NCBI GenBank assembly: GCA_007844125.1
Contig: CM017572.1
Coordinates: 45,378,527-45,442,526 of the forward strand
Reading direction: 5' to 3'
Source of the DNA: Sinonovacula constricta
Lineage: Eukaryota; Mollusca; Bivalvia; Cardiida; Solecurtidae
Length of the DNA: 64,000 nucleotides
Part shown: piece after piece, positions 23,068-35,342 of the stretch
How positions within the stretch are numbered: position 1 is the stretch's first letter
Layout: every line of letters starts with the position of its first letter
Position numbers and translations under genes: made by a program
Notes under the pieces: generated by a model
Told to the model about the DNA's origin: nothing
Database searches by the model: none
What the model saw: the letters and a program-made list of their open reading frames with translations, nothing else

Positions 23068-23300
23068 CAGTGCTAGGTTAGAGCTCTTTAAAACCGGTTT
23101 AAGCACCCCAGTCGGTCCAGAATACCGACTGACCGTTCCAAGGCGGTAACCGTCGGGTTTGCTCTTTTCGTTAAATGACTCATCACAAATTTGTTCTTAC
23201 TTTTCGCTTGGCTTGCATGTGAAATATCTTTGTTCTGTGCCTTTTCGGAGTTTGATTTATGTTGCAATGCTCATAATACTTTGTCATATATTCTTACTTA
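23068..23300 (+). mobile_element. Interspersed family A, core-to-3'-end copy
   Basis: It begins at the core (GCTAGGTTAGAGCTC), continues with GGTTTAAGCACCCCAGTCGG and CCGACTGACCGTTCCAAGGC, and runs to the 3' end CTTTGTCATATATTCTTA. The 5' half of the element is missing. Among the best-preserved cores in the window. Confidence 0.85.
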
Positions 23301-23469
23301 AAAACTGATTACATGTATACATGCTAAATGGTAAATGTGATAGAATATCATATTTAATAGAAATATTTCGATGTAAACTTTCTTTTATAAAAATAAGTAT
23401 ACATGTATCATGCAAATAACATTTAAATTTTTTTTTTTAAAAAAGAGACAATAAAATAACAAATAAGGT

Positions 23470-25400
23470 GTGCATCTGTGACACACACGTGGTTTTACTA
23501 GTTGGTATTGTAATAACTATAGCAGGGTCGTTATTATTTACTATAAATTTAATGCGTTCTCATTGTTTAAATAGTATTACATAAATACATTAGCGCTAGA
23601 TCATCTGCTAGCGTGGGGTTTCCTGTATGTAAGTGGTGTAGCTTCGACCTATACCCTGATAATTGTAACTCAAAAAATAGGTCGTTAATGAAGAGTAGAT
23701 AGATCTAGTTGAATAATGTGCCACCTTGACGTACACTTTGCAGTACGGGATATAGGTGTGCAGTTAAATCATTGACATTTACTTTACTTTGTATTTCTGT
23801 GTAACATTTTATAAACATCCTCCTTTTCCGAATTCATGTAGTTTGTTGAATATGGCACAGTGCAGCACATTGTCATAGGTTTCAGCTGTGTGTAGCATTA
23901 GTACAAACATAAGGAGTGTTAAGTTCTTTATAGTGAACGATTGTTTCTTGTAGATTGAACGATGTAGCAAGTAATCCTACATGGGCTTGGTATGCATTCT
24001 GTTGGTTGTTTGGAAACGATTTGTTATTTTATAAGCACTATGTTTTTAATCGTGGGTGAAGTATAGTTTTAAGAGCTTGTATATGGTAATAGAGCTAGAG
24101 GTCTCTCAGGAGAGTTTTGTGGTTTGCATTGCTTTAGAATTGGCATTATTATACATGTTGGCATGTTTGTATAATTTCCTGTTAGGTAGAACATTACTGG
24201 CTTTTATAATTGATGATGTTATATGCATGCATGGTGATTTGATAATGTAATATTTATTATCTATTATGTATTGTTTAAAAATCTGAGAGATTGTTTCCTG
24301 ATATTCTTGAATGTAATTTGCTGAGCAATTTTCTCATGTATGAAAGTTTTTTTTCTGTAAATGCTGCAGCTGTGCAGGAGGTTTTGGTCTAGATTGGAAG
24401 ATGGTCGCAAACGTGACACAGGTCTAGAGCTATACAGTCACAGATTAGGTTCATATGATGTACACCGGTGATGATGTAGTCTAGTATTTTGTGTGTGGGT
24501 ATGAAGGTAAAGTTCGCACCTCTTATATTGATATGATCGTACTGGTTTTGGTGTAAAACACTCATCAGTGCATTGGCTTTTTGTTCCAAAATTGAACTGT
24601 AGTAGGATATGTCAGCATTCACACAAAAGTGCAATTCCTTTTGTGCCGTTTATATCAAGTAGGCTTTGAAGATTTTATACAGTCACTTTATTCTTCGAAA
24701 TCATAGAGAAATTACAGACAGGTGTTAGTCGCTTGTATTTCAGCTCTATGCCAGTTATTCTATTTGAATCACTCCTGTAGATATGTTTTATATTAAATGC
24801 ATGTACACGATACTGACACCGTCTTTATAACACCGGGCTCTTTGTCCTGTGGTTTTGTCACACAATATCACTGCAGTAAAGCCAGAGGTTATTGTATTTA
24901 CAAAGTCTTTGGCTAATTTGAGTCGTTTGTGTCCACGTATTAGTGCTATATCTATGTTGTACTTATCTTACATAAGACTGAGACTTGGCGCACTTGACTT
25001 TGCGTTCTCGAAAGCTCCATGTTGCAATTTTGTAGTATCTGTGTTTTCGTATTCATGGTAAAGGCTATCACTGGGACTAATATGGTCTTTGTATGTAACA
25101 TTTTCATTCAATGACCGGTTGATATTCGTCATCGCAACAAGACTTTGGTGGAATTATTTTAGCTTCCCACGGTTTGTCTGAATACCATCTTCTGCAGTAT
25201 ATTTTCTATGGCCAAAAATAGTTTTGTTCATCTGTACGACTTTGTTAATTGCTAATTTAGCGGCTTTGTTACCTTGTATTGTGTCAATAAGTCGTACGCC
25301 GGCTGGAAAAGCTATGTAGTATCACTTCGCACGTTTAACACTTACTCTCTCTCGATAACAGGCTTGTCAGTAGAATGGTATTGCACATTCTTATACTGCT
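23470..25400 (-). mobile_element. LINE relic with endonuclease and RT remnants
   Basis: On the minus strand an almost continuous frame runs from about 25325 to 24797 with two in-frame stops, through KLAINKVVQMNKTIFGHRK and KYNIDIALIRGHKRLK to TSGFTAVILCDKTTG. It reads like the N-terminal part of an AP-type endonuclease domain. The ORF at 24634-24389 ends with KILDYIITGVHHMNLI and then CDHLPI, corresponding to the SDHLPI motif with Ser changed to Cys. After a badly decayed stretch, 23760-23590 gives VRQGGTLF then LLFINDLFFELQLSGY and PTLADDLALMYL. These are the RT QG and catalytic ADD motifs, with the Asp pair intact. No 3' end was recognised below 23470. Confidence 0.75.
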
Positions 25401-27100
25401 TATTTGTGCAGAACTATCAGTATAGCTAATTTTGTTTGTCGACACTGACTCTTTTTGTCTCAACAACTGCTATTAACTGTGGATGACTCTTCGATATAGG
25501 TTACTTTCGTTGTCCTTTCTCGTCTTTGGATCTGGACTTATTTCCGTGATGAATGGTTCAGTGCTGTTGGGTTTGTTTGAGAGACTAGTGATGTTGTTGT
25601 CTTTCTCTGGAACCGAAGGTTGATATATGTCATCGTTGGTCCTCTTTGTTTTGAATTGTTGCTTCCCTACATTTGATTACAGTTCTTTCACCATATGTTC
25701 ATGAAAGTATAAAATTGTTTATTAGTTGCTTCGAATAAGGCTGCAAAATATTGCTTAAGCGATGTCATCTCAGTCTCTGTTTGACAAACTCTTTGTTTTT
25801 CTTGGTCTCGTTAATGTTTAATGGCACTGCTGTCTTGCGCATGTAAATCGAATTTTAATTTGTATCCTGACACTTCTATGTATAATACATATTCTCTTTC
25901 TAGAGAGTCATCATTGCTGTGTGTATTCTATGTTGACACGGTTAATCGCTTTTGCTGAATATATCAATGACGCATTTTGCATTATGGTTATTGACGAACT
26001 CTTGAAGGGAGAAGCAATCTTGGGCATATCGCATACAACTAGTAGTTTGTTGCAGGTGCTACTTATCGTAACTTTCAACAAGTTGAGAACGCTTAATAAG
26101 GATGTCTCTGTATATGGCGTCGTTGTTATTTTTGCATAGTTGCACATTTCTGTGTTAAGCATTTTGTTAGGTTGTGTAATACATCATCCAGTACTTGGCA
26201 GAAGGCCTGGTTGGATGGAATCTGAGTATCACAGGGTGAGTGATGTTGGACTCATTGTGATATGAAGCATAAGTCTCTTCATTAAAGAAATTATTATCAC
26301 AGGCAGTCGCTGTCTCTCCTTGGTAAGGTGTTCCTGTTGTCGTTTGGTATAGCTTAAGCACATTCACTATCGTATAATCTTTGTATAATCCTAGTTTAAA
26401 CAGTTCAATTTGTTTGATTTAGTCATAGTGATGATAAGCTTGTTCGGATTGCTGGATTACTGATGCTTTTGTTGATAGGAGGCTTTAGATCACGTCATAA
26501 GGCGAAGTAGCACCCGGTCAATATCATGGCACAGCTTGCACAACTGCAATTTAATTGTTCTTTATTGGTAGTGGTAAAAGTAGTAGTAATGACAGTAGTA
26601 GTAGATGCAGCAAGAACATACGAGCGGTGACATGTGCGGCTAGGCTGCGGTCTTTCCTTTTGTTGTCGCCTTTTATTAGCCAGCTGAAAACGGGATTTCC
26701 TCAACAGGTAACAGTTACTTCAGTATGGTCTGTCATGAGCAACGTGTCCATGTTGATTAAAAGTGTTTTAAGATCCGATTTACAGACATATTGTAACACG
26801 GAAAAACCTTTAGGGTGTGCGCTTCCCCCCTATTCCATAAAGTTTGATTCTATGAGGCTGATTTTGAGTTTTTGTAGGCATTGCTTAACTTTTCGATGGT
26901 GTATTCTAAGCAGCTAAAGAACAATCTTGTTGACAATTCAGCTAGACTTTGAAATAACATGCAGTTATTAATCTTGAAATATTGAAAAAACATTCCGATC
27001 TGTACGAGACATATGTACTTAGGGATTGATCTGATGGCCTGATTGAGAAGCGCCATGATGAAAATCATACAGAGGTTGGTTGCGAAGAAACATTATTGTT
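25401..27100 (-). other. Possible 5' extension of the LINE relic; otherwise unassigned
   Basis: Several minus-strand frames of 66-83 codons (for example 26162-25911 and 27068-26850) occur upstream of the LINE relic on the same strand. They could be its ORF1/5' region or chance. No zinc knuckle or other marker was recognised. A short TAG-rich patch lies at 26568-26612. Confidence 0.25.
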
Positions 27101-29595
27101 CACACAGTAAAAGCCCCATAAGGGAATAGTTTAATAAGAGAATAAGAATCCATTTAATGGTATTTGTTCGCTGAAAATACTTTAAGAAACAGATGTTTCT
27201 CCACTGAATATGAATTTATGACAAGATTCTTCTAGAACTAAGGAATATCTTAAAATTGTGAAACCCCTAGAAAAGGCACAGGTTTTCACAAGTCTAGAGA
27301 AAAACTAGCAACTGAATCGATCAGCCGAAAAGAAGTCGGAGTCAGTGGATCTTTTTACAATAAATTCACACAGGGACTCACTTTACCAACCACTAAAAGT
27401 TTCTTCAACACCACAGTGGCAATCATCCTGCCTAGTGAAATACCGCGTTAGTTGTTATTATTGTCACCCTTGTGGGTGGAATTAGTTGCAGCTCGGATAT
27501 CCCAGGGACAGCTCTTTCCCTTAAGCAATTACAGCGAAACGTGTTCAACTTTTCCTTAAATGTCATGTGCAAGGCCTGATTATATATACACTCTATAATC
27601 TGATCTGTTTGCCATTTTATTTATAACCTTTGCATGTAGATGTAAGCACATTACGTTAGTTTCAATAAAGGTAACATGCTTAATTAACAAATAATATAAA
27701 TACAAATTTTGAATATAAAATTAGCAATGGGAGCGTAGAAAGAAACATTTGAAGTCCAAAGAGCTCGATGAGTATTTATTAAGTATCTACATTCCGGTGG
27801 GGGTGGGGTGGGTCCTAGGACTTTACCTTAAAGAAATGGTTTCTTGTTTCAAAAATTACTTAGAGAAAGGATGTTGTTAATACGATCTTCTGATGCGGAT
27901 ATTACGTTTTAAACGCACATATCAACGATTGTATTCTGTTACAAAAGACACAGGAAAAATAAGAGACCATGGATTCTATTCTAACAATACAACATTGGCT
28001 TCAAAAATGTCTACGGTCATGCTTTTCAAAATATAAATTATGGGTTGGCAAAGACGCGGTTGAATATGTGTCTAGACCAAAAGTGATACGATTTCACTAA
28101 TTTATGCAACTGAATTTATACTTTCTGGTCCGCCCCCGTCTCAACCGCTTCTGAGACTTGTGATTTAAGTAAACATTTTCACCGTCTCTCTGTACTACCT
28201 ACAGTTTACTTAGTCATTTTCTTCCAAACGTCCAACTATCAGCAACCGACATTAGTGATATGACTCGCGTGACAGTCAGAAGCACAGACGTAGGGATTTG
28301 TGTTCTTAATATGTTTTGCCGGAAGAGATGGCCTTACGGTGATTTACATATAGACTGAGTCTTATTTAAATTTTTTATTCAGAAACACAGATATTGTATT
28401 TAAAGATGTTCAGTTGTAAAGGCAACCATATTTCTATTTATGAATTTAAACAAAATAATGTCGAGATTTTGCGTTTTAAACATTGCCTGTTTTTAGGACG
28501 TAAATGCTTTAGAGACGCTCAATACATTAACCAAACAAAAAGCTTGTTAAAAAGACAAGGATTTTGTTTTGAGTCTATTTCTATTGGGCGACAAAATATA
28601 TCAAATTTAAATGTCAAGTTCATTTATGAAGAGAGTATAGTGTGAGTCTTTGTGATTATATAATGCACAAAGTAGATTAAATCAATATATAATTAGACGC
28701 TTCTTGAAATATATATAACATTGTTTTGTTTGTTTCTGATATGATGTCAATCACAATATACTTAAACAGCTATACTACAACTACACTAATTATAGTTCCA
28801 TTAGTTTACTTGTAATTCTATTATCATTATTATTATTATTGTTTATTTTGAATTGTATGAGTTAAAAAACGAACGTGTTTACTATATACACGGTGGTTTC
28901 AGCTTAGATGCTCTGGTTCATTAAATGATTATAACAAATCATTAAAGTATGTCAGATTGCGAGACATTTAAAGTAAAGAGATGGACATTGTAAGGCAACG
29001 TGCAGTAAGCCACCCATGTATACAATGATGTTAAATATTGCATAAAACTGATGGAAATACTACACATAAAAGCAAACTTCTAATTTATCCTGATTTAAAC
29101 TAAAACTGAACGATTTAATATCCCCAATCTATATACGTTTCCACTTGTCAAATTTATATAATTAAAAATCAAAGAATGCACTTATACGATCTGCTTAAAT
29201 TATTCATTCAAGTATATAATAATACATGTTTTGCAAAGATAACATTTACAGTTTTTCAATATGTCCGGTTATAAAGAGCTCATATGTTTCGTTTTATAAC
29301 GCATTTATAAGTATAATGGTTTGATTATGTATTTCAAGAACGATGGATCTTAACATAAAATTTCTTCATTAAGCTACTTTCAGTAAGTACTTAACAACTG
29401 AAATAACCATTATGTAATTAGTATAAGCACCTATACATTGTTTAATAACGACATAATATTATAAATATGACAGTTTCCACTATAATACACATATTTTCGT
29501 AAGAGCATACCAACTGTTTTTACACTTAATGATAATATATTAAGTTAACTTTCGAAGGGTGTTGTGAGATTGATTCATCATCAGATTCTTAAATG
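27101..29595. other. No gene seen
   Basis: AT-rich, with a somewhat GC-richer patch at 27280-27560. The 83-codon plus-strand ORF at 28394-28645 (Lys, Asn, Phe and Ile rich) has no recognisable domain. Nothing else is supportable. Confidence 0.5.
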
Positions 29596-29599
29596 TATG

Positions 29600-30560
29600 T
29601 TTAGCATGCCATCTATAACAATATCGCTTTATTTATATAGATCTTATTTTTCTACATTTGGGACAAATAAACAAAATGTGATATTCTGTTTCTATTTGAT
29701 CTGAATAACAACTAGTGCGTATACTGGCATCTCTTGCAACATTTTCGTATCGTCCTTGTTCTATATGCAAATCATGCAAAGAATATTTATGTTTTGTTAG
29801 AGATAGTCTATATTTCTGTTCAAAGATAAACAATCTTCAAAGGTAAGTTAGAGTCTGAATGCAAAGTACGAATTAGTTACTTTTAATTGCTTTAGTCCAA
29901 TAATGTTTAAGGTATCGCTTAATCTTTATTTTGTTACTTCATAGTGTATTGTGGTTAAGAATTTCCAATAGATACGATTAACTAATTTTCCAAATTCCAT
30001 TTGATATGATATGCCAAATTAGTACCATTATCAGCATCACTCTTTAGCATAGAAAAAGACCTTATACAATTTTGTGTTATCAAGGTAGGTCTTCCGTAAT
30101 TGTGCTTCAATAATCGACGAAGCTCACGATATAATGTAATTACGATGGTCGATAGCTCCACACCTAAAAATTCTTTGCAAAATTTGGAATGTATTTTTTC
30201 TATATTAGCTGCTTTGTGATATCCCCAAACATTTGTCAAATAATTAGATATCATTGCAACAAATGTATCGAATAGCTTAATCTTTTACGATGTTGGGAAA
30301 TTTAGCTGATTATAAACTGTTGAGAGTTTGTGTAATGAGCTAGACGAATACTGGGCTAGTTAAGTATGTATACTAGACCATTTGCCGTTTGAAACAATTT
30401 ACTCTACATTTTCTAATCTGATCCCATTTCTTTAAAAGTTGTAACTAGTGTGTTCTCTGTTTGTTTTTCTTTACAAATCACCATTTAGGTCTTTGCAATA
30501 TTAATATTTAACGTCCATGTCTTGCAATAATTACTTTTTACCATTTCTAGCTTGAAAGAC
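29600..30560 (-). mobile_element. LINE relic, 3' part of RT to C-terminal tail
   Basis: On the minus strand, 30545-30470 reads CKTWTLNINIAKTKMVI (the AAA of the second KTK position is disrupted in one frame), the RT LxVNxxKTK motif. The ORF from 30254 to 29982 has NVWGYHKAANIEKIHSKFCK and FLGV (thumb region). The ORF from 29833 to 29633 has HDLHIEQGRYENVARDASI and then a Cys/His tail, EYHILFICPKC. The same order of motifs occurs in the LINE at 13535-15040, so the two may be related families. It is broken by stops and frameshifts; no catalytic DD box is present. Confidence 0.75.
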
Positions 30561-30589
30561 AACTGCAACATCCGAGAACTACGGTTACG

Positions 30590-31490
30590 GCTGGAAAGAT
30601 GACTGTGCGCCAAAAAAGAACAGGGCTCCCTGGCAAATTCAAAGTTCGGCTTTAACAACATGGGCTGCTACTTTGCTTGACCTGACTATTGACTGTTTAT
30701 GAGATCCCTACTTATTCAGTAGAGGACCCCGAAAGGACGATCAACAGAAGCGTCATGCGAAGGTCTGGAGTTTCACAGAGCTTCACTAGTGTTAGACTTT
30801 ATGGATAATCTATACAGTTACAACTTCCTCTTCCACAACTGACAGAAAGTTCAACGTTGCAAAAGCATGGCAAGTGAAGACACTTCAAGACTATAGGGAT
30901 CACCGAGTTAGAGAAGCAGGAGTAGAAACCAGGACGCGGAGCGGGGGAATGGAAAGCAAGTCAAGCTGTTGACCATGCAAAGGCAAGCCGGAGCCACAAA
31001 GACATTTTGGAACAACATGCGTCGGACGTCAAGGTCTGGGAATGAAAACACATACTCAATGAAAGGCAGCAGGTCCCGCTGAGAGGATGCACCTGGTGCA
31101 GACTCAGATCAGGTCTGAAGAAGAGGACACTAGAAATCCAGAGCGACACAGCTTGATCAACATGGCGAATGGTTAAGATGGACACTTCCAGACCGTAGGC
31201 TGACCTGTAAGGAGATCTGGAAGTATGAACCTCTCATACTTCACTTTCATCTGAGTTCATTTTATGACGCATCAGCAACTTATACAGGAGGAATATTCTT
31301 GACAACCCCCAATGCCCAATGTTAAAAGTATTATGTACCTTAGAACATGTGCCCTGTTGCAACCGTTTATGCAATAATTGTCACCTTATATGGTGAAACC
31401 GATGCCGGTGTAAAGATTACTTGTCGACATTATTTGTTGCCCTGTTTGTGTATCATACGTGAAATAAACCTGTTCAATTTTGTGCTTCTT
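30590..31490 (+). mobile_element. Non-LTR retrotransposon relic, C-terminal region and 3' UTR
   Basis: Plus-strand pieces in changing frames read SFTSVRLYG (30778), then VREAGVETRTRSG (~30910), KASQAVDHAKAS, GRQGLGMKTHT (~31028), QTQIRSEEEDTRNPE and finally TLEHVPCCNRL near 31340. These in this order fit the C-terminal half of a non-LTR retrotransposon family common in aquatic animals, which I recognise by pattern; an R2-type assignment is a guess. GC content is clearly higher than the flanks. The 3' end is near GAAATAAACCTG at 31460. It lies tail to tail with the minus-strand LINE at 29600-30560. Confidence 0.65.
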
Positions 31491-31494
31491 GTAT

Positions 31495-33880
31495 GGTCTT
31501 ATGTCTTAAGTACATAGGCCCCAGTCGCTACGGCTCTTTGTTAACTGTCGTGTGCAGAAGGTATGTACTTACAGGTACGTGAATTGTTGCTTAAAACTTA
31601 ATAGCAAATGCTTTTTTTTGCTCGTTCGGTTTTGTAAGCAAACCAGTTTGCCTTAGTTGTTTTTTAATTCACAGTATCCGTAGAGATTTTCTATTGCATC
31701 AGATGCAGCCACTTCTTTTTATGTCTGCAATACTTGTTTACGTAAATAGACTTTAAACAGTGTTTTGGTTTCCAATTGGTGCGAAAAAATACGGAAAATA
31801 ATATATATTATCAATAATTTTAACTTTATAAAGAATGCCCTTTCATGAACATATAAATCAGTTTCTTGCCTATTCGGAAAAACAAAAGTATTTTTAGCAA
31901 ACGTTTGCTTAAAACAACAGGTTGACGGTCACTTTGAAAGGAATACAAATCAGCATGATAATAAATTGAACTAGTGTCAAAAGGCATAATAAGTGGTAAT
32001 GTTACTTTTTAAATGGGCGTTATGTCTATGAAAATGTTTCATTTTTATAGTTTGATAAACGGTACTAATCTATGCGCAATAATGCCGTACGAAAAGATAT
32101 GCATTATGATAAAATCCACTTTCGTTAACATTTACAGTAAAAGTGATTAAATGTTACATTTATATTTAAAATATTACAAATAGAAGTTTAAATGTTTTTT
32201 TAATGCAACATTCTTTTCTTATTCAATTTTTCTACGTGTTAGAAAGTGGAACATCATTGTTTCAAATTATGTTATTGCTTTTTAGCGCATAACTTAAGAA
32301 ATTATTTTTTTTTGTCAACTCTTCGCTGGTTTAATTGATCTCCTATTGGAAACCATTGGCTTGAGAATGCATTTATTTTATTTACACATTATACATTTAT
32401 TTGCATTATTATGATAGTTATTAAGTTAATTATTTAATACATTTTACAAAAAAAGGTAAGCAAGCAAATGCCATGCAATACTTGTCTTCCTTCGTTCATC
32501 ATTTACCGTAGGATGATACCCTGTATTTTTAATGTGCAAAAAGTGTTGATATCTGCTTCCAGTTTTATTTTAATATCAGAATCTAAATCTTCTATATCGG
32601 TTCTCTATATTATCCATTCAAGTACCAATTCAGTGTCACACTAGGACAACAATTCTATACACATATCACTATTGTGTCAAGAAGAGACAACTGAATCACT
32701 TTTAATGAAGTTGCCATTCTCTTGGGAGCCCGTGATTTATACCGAGACTAGTGGAACACATGGCATAGACACGAATGTTTGACTTCTACTGAATCTATAA
32801 TTGCCGCATTGACACGCTCTGGGTCATACAGACAATTAGAATGTACGTGCGTGTATGTAAATCTTACATATTTACAACTTGAAAGCCCTGGTAAAGTGGA
32901 TACTGGCACAACATAAAAAAAGCTAAACAATAAATACCCAAATATATACTCCATAATGAATAATGACAAATATTCAAGATAAAAGAATATACTCAAATTA
33001 ACCCATGTCTATAAATGTATATTCTATTTAAAAACAATAGTAGTTTCCAGGCTTTGCATAAATGCTAAAATCACATTGAAAGAAACAACAGTACAATAAA
33101 ACTTACAATTATAAGAAAGCAGTATTTATCTTGTCATTTACAGACCAGCAAATCAAATAGCAATTGTTAAACTAACAAACCTGGTTTTCAAGTGTTTTGC
33201 GAGACCCTGTAAAACTAAGTAGTTTCTGTAAAGTCTTTAAACCATTAAACAGCCCATTTCGGTCGTTAATCCCTTTAGGGTAACATGGTTGTATGTAAGT
33301 TGTCTTTGAAGAAAAATAAATGAAGATAAAGAATTTGTACAATATTTAAGAGTATTTTCTACACGCACTGGGTGTTGTTACATAAACATTTCGTGAACAT
33401 TTATTTATATAATTTCGAAGAAATTGTTTACTCTATTTTCAACATATGTTTTTTTTTTAAATCTAGCTTTTATCTGCTATTTCAAACCGTTATATTATAC
33501 TTGCCGATCAATTATTTTGCATATGGGTCAGAAATTTATCGATGCTAGTTTTGAGTTAGCTCTCTCTCTGGTACATGTCTCTTATTTACATAGTGCAAAT
33601 TCACTGTTTATTTGTAAATTTATACTTACGTAACTATGTTCATTGTGTTTGAATTAAGCTAGAAAATAACAATCTGGGAAATATGAGGCTTTGCTTGCAA
33701 ATAATTCCTCGGTAAGGAGGCTTTTTGTCTGTAGTGTTTTCCCTTTTGCAATAACGATTATTATAGACCACACCAATGCAAATGCTTAAACACCATCAAT
33801 GTAAAGGCATACACCATTTTCTTCTAATAATAAACTTATGTATAAATGAGAATGGACAATTTTAAACAAATGATGTAAGT
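31495..33880. other. No gene seen
   Basis: Long AT-rich stretch. The minus-strand ORF 32748-32996 and plus-strand ORF 33424-33633 are hydrophobic low-complexity frames without recognisable domains. Confidence 0.5.
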
Positions 33881-33936
33881 TTTTGGAGTTTGGTATGTGT
33901 TGCAATGCTCATAGAACTTTGTCATATATTCTTATT
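33881..33936 (+). mobile_element. Interspersed family A, bare 3' end (~56 bp)
   Basis: TTTTGGAGTTTGGTATGTGT through TTTGTCATATATTCTTATT matches the last 56 bases of the adjoining full copy. It sits only 3 bp upstream of that copy in the same orientation. Confidence 0.8.
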
Positions 33937-33939
33937 CGT

Positions 33940-34574
33940 GATCACAACAATGCTACTTGTGCAGTGTAGCGGTCGTTAAAAATCTCCCCGTGCATGTAAT
34001 CTATGTTGTCATTTAATTCATCCTATAAGGATTGTTACGTGTATTTCCTTTGATGGACATTGGACTTTGGTTCTTCTATTCCATCTCCACATGAACAGGA
34101 TGCTACAACCATTTATTCGTCTCTGGTCATGTTTGTTTATGATTCAGAAAGTTAATTATATTTATAGTCAACCATTTTTGTGTAATTGTTCAAATCGAGA
34201 TAATACCATATTCTATTCTAAACACTATGTAGACATTATTTTCAATGACGTCACTACTTTCGTCGTAATTTACAGAAAATATCAGCGCTTTGACATTTTG
34301 TATTCAAAAAGATCGTTTTTCTTTTCATTGCTTGCATTTGAGAAAGTGCGAGGTTAGCGCTCTGTAAAACCGGTTTAAGCACCCCAGTCGGTCCATATTG
34401 CCGACTGACCATTCCAAGGCGGTAACTGTCGGGTTTGCTCTTTTCCTTAAATGACTCATCACAAATTTGTTCTTACTTTTCGCTTGGCTTGTATGTGAAA
34501 TACCGTTGTCCTGTGCCTTTTCGGAGTTTGGTATATGTTGCGATGCTCATAGGACTTTGTCATATAGTCTTATT
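33940..34574 (+). mobile_element. Interspersed family A, longest-type copy (~635 bp)
   Basis: It starts GATCACAACAATGCTACTTG, like the copy at 42744, and shows conserved blocks GGATTGTTACGTGTATTTCC, ATCTCCACATGAACAGGATG and ATTTTCAATGACGTCA. The core at ~34345-34435 follows, with CAGTCGG and CCGACTG arms, and the 3' end is CTTTGTCATATAGTCTTATT. There is no conserved ORF: the 96-codon frame at 34067 is not kept in other copies. This is the reference copy for the family in this window. Confidence 0.85.
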
Positions 34575-34579
34575 AAAGA

Positions 34580-35240
34580 GACCAATAGTGGATCGAAACA
34601 ACAACAATAACAACAAATCGACAATCCAACGAGGCATAAAATATACTGCACGCATCTATATTTAACATTTGAACGACATTTTATAATAAATTATTAAGGA
34701 AATGCGAAAAATACACGCATCATGTTGTTCACGTCATTGACGCCGATAATTTCAAAACGGAGGCAGCACAATTGTCATTAACTTTTGGAGTACAGCATAT
34801 CTCAAAAAGATAGATATGACAAAATTGGTGAAAACTTTACTCGTTGACTAAATCAGTTTAAGAACTCTATCTATTTGAGACAACTGTAACAAGCAAAGTC
34901 TTCTTTTAATATATTTACAAAACACAAAGTTAAATGAACAAAAAGCCACACAAAATCACAAGTATACGAAATTGTCAGATTAAAATAGAACAACTAGGTG
35001 ACAAGAAACAAACGCAAGATAGTACTTATGTAAAATCGGTTGATAGTCAGCATTTAAGTGTTACCACTACACCCACACGAATGTATTGATGTTACGTAAG
35101 CAACAGAATGGATTCAAGTTTGGTCCTATTTAGTGTGTTTGAATCAGTTAGCTCAATAACGAAAAGACTTTAGAGTGACAGATTTTCGATTGCCAAAGAT
35201 ACATAATTATACAAATAAAGAATTGTGTTTAGTTCGATAT
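34580..35240. other. No gene seen
   Basis: AT-rich. A short CAACAACAATAACAAC patch lies at 34599-34616. Nothing else was seen. Confidence 0.5.
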
Positions 35241-35242
35241 AT

Positions 35243-35342
35243 AGTTTTAAGGACCTTGGTTATGTGCAGTTCTCGGTCAATATCACATTAGCCAGGTCCG
35301 CAAAAATATATATATACCGAAACATAATTGTTATATCACATA
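35243..35342 (-). repeat. Fold-back repeat, copy 1 (inverted relative to 60214-60311)
   Basis: A hairpin with arms 35251-35266 and 35284-35299 (13 of 16 positions pair) around TCGGTCAATATCACATTA. Flanks AGTTTTAAGGACC and CCGAAACATAATTG..TATATCACATA match the reverse complement of the copy at 60 kb. It lies downstream, on the minus strand, of the Crypton-like relic at 35840-36130, and the same order is seen at 60 kb. Confidence 0.7.

Noticed and set aside
34067..34357. 96-codon ORF inside family A as a possible protein of the element
   Set aside because: The frame is interrupted in the 42744 copy and absent in others, so it is not conserved.
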